Assembly (NCBI GenBank): GCA_012521675.1
Contig: JAAYLU010000104.1
Location: 1 to 35,346, forward strand
Direction of reading: 5' to 3'
Origin: Synergistaceae bacterium
Lineage (GTDB): Bacteria; Synergistota; Synergistia; Synergistales; Aminobacteriaceae
DNA: 35,346 nucleotides
In this document: positions 33,363 through 35,346 of the stretch, piece by piece
How the letters are laid out: the number at the start of each line of letters is the position of its first letter
Position numbering within the stretch: position 1 is the first letter of the stretch
Notes under the pieces: generated by a model
Told to the model about the DNA's origin: nothing
Database searches by the model: none
Seen by the model: the letters and a program-made list of their open reading frames with translations, nothing else
Program-made: the position numbers and the translations under genes

Positions 33363-34373
33363 ATGGAGCAAAATAAGTCGATAATCGGATCTTCTCTGTA
33401 TTTCATATCTCAGAACGCGATCTTCGTCGTCCTGGTGCTGCTCGTCCTCGTGATAGCCATGGTGGACCCGCGATTCCTGTCCTTCGCCATCCTCAGGGAC
33501 GTGCTGATGCAGAGCTCCACCAGGGCGATAATGGCCCTCGGCGTCGCCTTTATCCTTATCACGGGAGGGGTCGACCTCTCGTCAGGCAGGATGGTTGGGT
33601 TCGCCGCGGTGATATCGGGCTCCATGATGCAGATCCCGGAGTACGCGCGAAGGTTCTATCCCGATCTTCCGCACCTTCCGGTCTTTCTGCCGATAGTGCT
33701 TGCTGTGGTGGCCTGCATGCTCTTCGGGCTGATGAACGGACTGATCGTGGCCAAGCTCCAGGTGCCGCCCTTCATCACCACGTTGGGGACAATGGTGGTG
33801 GTCTACGGAATAAACTCGATCTACTTCGACATGGCCCCGAACAACTCTCAGCCGATCGGAGGTCTGCGGCCGGATTTCACCTTCCTGGGGTCGGGGCGGG
33901 TGATGAACGTCCCGATCATCATCGTCATAGCCTTGGCGGTGGCTGTCATCGTATGGGTTCTGTTCAACAAGACCCAGCTCGGCATGAACATGTACGCCAT
34001 CGGCGGAAACAGGGACGCGGCCATAGTATCCGGAGTCAACGTGGTGCTTACCATCGTGGTGCTGTACGCCATCGCCGGGGCGCTCTACGGAGTGGCCGGC
34101 GTGCTCGAGGCCGCTCGCACGGGGGGCGCGACCAACAACTACGGGAACATGTACGAGCTTGACGCCATCGCGGCGTGCGTCGTCGGAGGAGTGTCCAGCG
34201 CCGGGGGAGTGGGGACAGTGCCAGGCGTGCTGGCCGGGGTGCTGATCTTCGGCGTCATCAACTACGGCCTCACATTCATCGGGGTCAACCCCTACTGGCA
34301 GCTCATAGTCAAGGGGCTGATCATAGTCGCGGCCGTCTCCTTCGACATCAGGAAGTACATAGCCAAGAAGTGA
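33363..34373 (+). CDS. mglC: Galactose ABC transporter permease
   Basis: Membrane subunit of the galactose importer, 336 residues and eight to ten helices. Family signatures are present: ALGVAFILITGGVDLSSGRMVGF, MNGLIVAKLQVPPFITTLGTM (a permease loop), YAIGGNRDAA and GVSSAGGVGTV. It forms a homodimer docked on MglA. The start has a GGGAGGAAGGA-rich site just upstream. galK begins nine bases after its stop, so uptake and phosphorylation of galactose are cotranscribed. Confidence 0.93.
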   Translation: MEQNKSIIGSSLYFISQNAIFVVLVLLVLVIAMVDPRFLSFAILRDVLMQSSTRAIMALGVAFILITGGVDLSSGRMVGFAAVISGSMMQIPEYARRFYPDLPHLPVFLPIVLAVVACMLFGLMNGLIVAKLQVPPFITTLGTMVVVYGINSIYFDMAPNNSQPIGGLRPDFTFLGSGRVMNVPIIIVIALAVAVIVWVLFNKTQLGMNMYAIGGNRDAAIVSGVNVVLTIVVLYAIAGALYGVAGVLEAARTGGATNNYGNMYELDAIAACVVGGVSSAGGVGTVPGVLAGVLIFGVINYGLTFIGVNPYWQLIVKGLIIVAAVSFDIRKYIAKK

Positions 34374-34382
34374 TGCAGGACG

Positions 34383-35346
34383 ATGAACCGTGACAGAGCA
34401 CTTGCCCTCTTCGAGGAAGTATACGGCGACCATTCCGGTTGCTCGGTCTTCTTCGCACCCGGCAGGGTCAACCTGATCGGAGAACACACGGACTACAACG
34501 GGGGACACGTGCTGCCGTGCGCCCTCTCGATCGGCACATATGCAGCCGCCCGCAGGCGGGACGACGACCTGGTGCGCCTCTTTTCGGCGGACTTCCCCGA
34601 AGCGGGCGTGTTCGACTGTCGCCTTGAGGGCATCGAATATGACCCGTCCCACGGCTGGGCGAACTACCCGAAGGGAGTCGTCAGCGTCTTCCGCGACGAG
34701 GGACTACCGGTGGATTCAGGGTTCGAGATGGCGGTGACGGGGGACATGCCGGTGAGCGCCGGACTCTCCTCGTCCGCGTCCCTTGAGATGGCGGTCGCGG
34801 TTGCACTTTCAGGGCTCTTCTTGCTTGGCCTGGAGGGCGACGAGGGTCGCACCAGGATGGCGAGCCTTGGTCAGAGGGTTGAGAACTCCTACATCGGGGT
34901 GAGTTCCGGCATCATGGACCAGTTCGCGATAGCCCTGGGCAGGGCGGGGACTGCCCTCTTTCTCGACTGCGCCACGCTCGAGCGGCGTTTCATCCCGCTC
35001 GACACGGGGGAGCACGAGATAGTCCTAATCAACACCAACAAGAGGCGGACACTCGCCGAGTCGAACTACAACCTCAGGCGAGAGGAGTGCGAGAGAGCGC
35101 TGGCCGACGTGCGCGCCGCCGGGGCAGATATCGCGGCACTGTGCGACATTACACCGGCGGACTTCGACCGCTGGTCGGACGCGATAAGAGACCCCGTGTC
35201 AATGAGGCGGGCCCGCCATGCGGTCTATGAGAACGCGCGAGTGCTGGAGGCCGCGGATGCGCTGGAGGAGGGAAGGCTCGAAAGGTTCGGAGAGCTGCTT
35301 AACGAGTCTCACCTGTCGCTGCAGTTCGACTACGAGAGCACCGGCA
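34383..35346 (+). CDS. galK: Galactokinase, truncated by window end
   Basis: Phosphorylates galactose to galactose-1-phosphate, the first Leloir step. Only the first 321 codons are visible out of the usual 380-390, and the reading frame is open to the window edge. GHMP-kinase signatures are intact: the galactose-binding PGRVNLIGEHTDYNGG, the ATP-binding MPVSAGLSSSASLEMA, and the catalytic Asp in SSGIMDQFA. ATG at 34383 has AGGA only two bases upstream, a cramped site, but no better start fits the conserved N-terminus. It is the fourth gene of the mglBAC-galK operon. Confidence 0.92.
   Translation, partial: MNRDRALALFEEVYGDHSGCSVFFAPGRVNLIGEHTDYNGGHVLPCALSIGTYAAARRRDDDLVRLFSADFPEAGVFDCRLEGIEYDPSHGWANYPKGVVSVFRDEGLPVDSGFEMAVTGDMPVSAGLSSSASLEMAVAVALSGLFLLGLEGDEGRTRMASLGQRVENSYIGVSSGIMDQFAIALGRAGTALFLDCATLERRFIPLDTGEHEIVLINTNKRRTLAESNYNLRREECERALADVRAAGADIAALCDITPADFDRWSDAIRDPVSMRRARHAVYENARVLEAADALEEGRLERFGELLNESHLSLQFDYESTG

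Overview
The window is about 60% GC and densely coded. ATG, GTG and TTG starts are mixed, AGG and ATA codons are frequent, and Shine-Dalgarno (SD) sites are strong. Gene content (histidine/amino-acid catabolism, TRAP transport, M20 peptidase-like enzymes, many two-component/c-di-GMP sensors) suggests an anaerobic amino-acid fermenter such as a member of the Synergistota. That assignment is an inference from style and content; no marker gene is present.

Layout. 1-337: non-coding, with degenerate GC-rich repeats and a rho-independent terminator of an upstream gene. 395-3405: PAS-GGDEF-EAL and HD-GYP proteins in tandem. 3425-5011 (minus): Ski2-like DEAD/DEAH helicase whose start is abnormal. 5134-6744: Na+/phosphate cotransporter with a PhoU-like tail. 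6882-13722: one signalling operon (membrane PAS/GAF/GGDEF cyclase, REC-HD-GYP regulator, hybrid kinase with REC and HPt). Counting both blocks, four c-di-GMP turnover proteins and one phosphorelay kinase lie within 13.4 kb. 13822-17512: hut-type operon ftcD-hutI-hutH with a clear promoter and terminator; urocanase is missing. 17551-18738 (minus): M20 aminoacylase-like hydrolase. 18913-24752: panB-like gene, an exported DUF62 SAM hydrolase, a YtcJ-like amidohydrolase and an exported FAD oxidoreductase. 24899-27834: complete DctP-DctQ-DctM TRAP transporter. 27906-35346: divergent galactose regulon, with galE-galT on minus and mglB-mglA-mglC-galK on plus, galK running off the window end.

How it works together. 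The galactose block is a full uptake-plus-Leloir unit: MglBAC imports galactose, GalK phosphorylates it, and GalT and GalE convert it to glucose-1-phosphate. Two good sigma-70-type promoters fire outward from the 235-bp galE/mglB gap. The hut block takes histidine to glutamate and formimino-THF if urocanase is supplied elsewhere. The TRAP system and the adjacent exported enzymes probably serve an unidentified organic acid or amide. I saw no transposase, integrase, CRISPR array, tRNA or rRNA. The most unusual points are the out-of-frame helicase start, the secreted SAM hydrolase, the dense c-di-GMP/phosphorelay cluster, and the intercistronic terminator between mglB and mglA.
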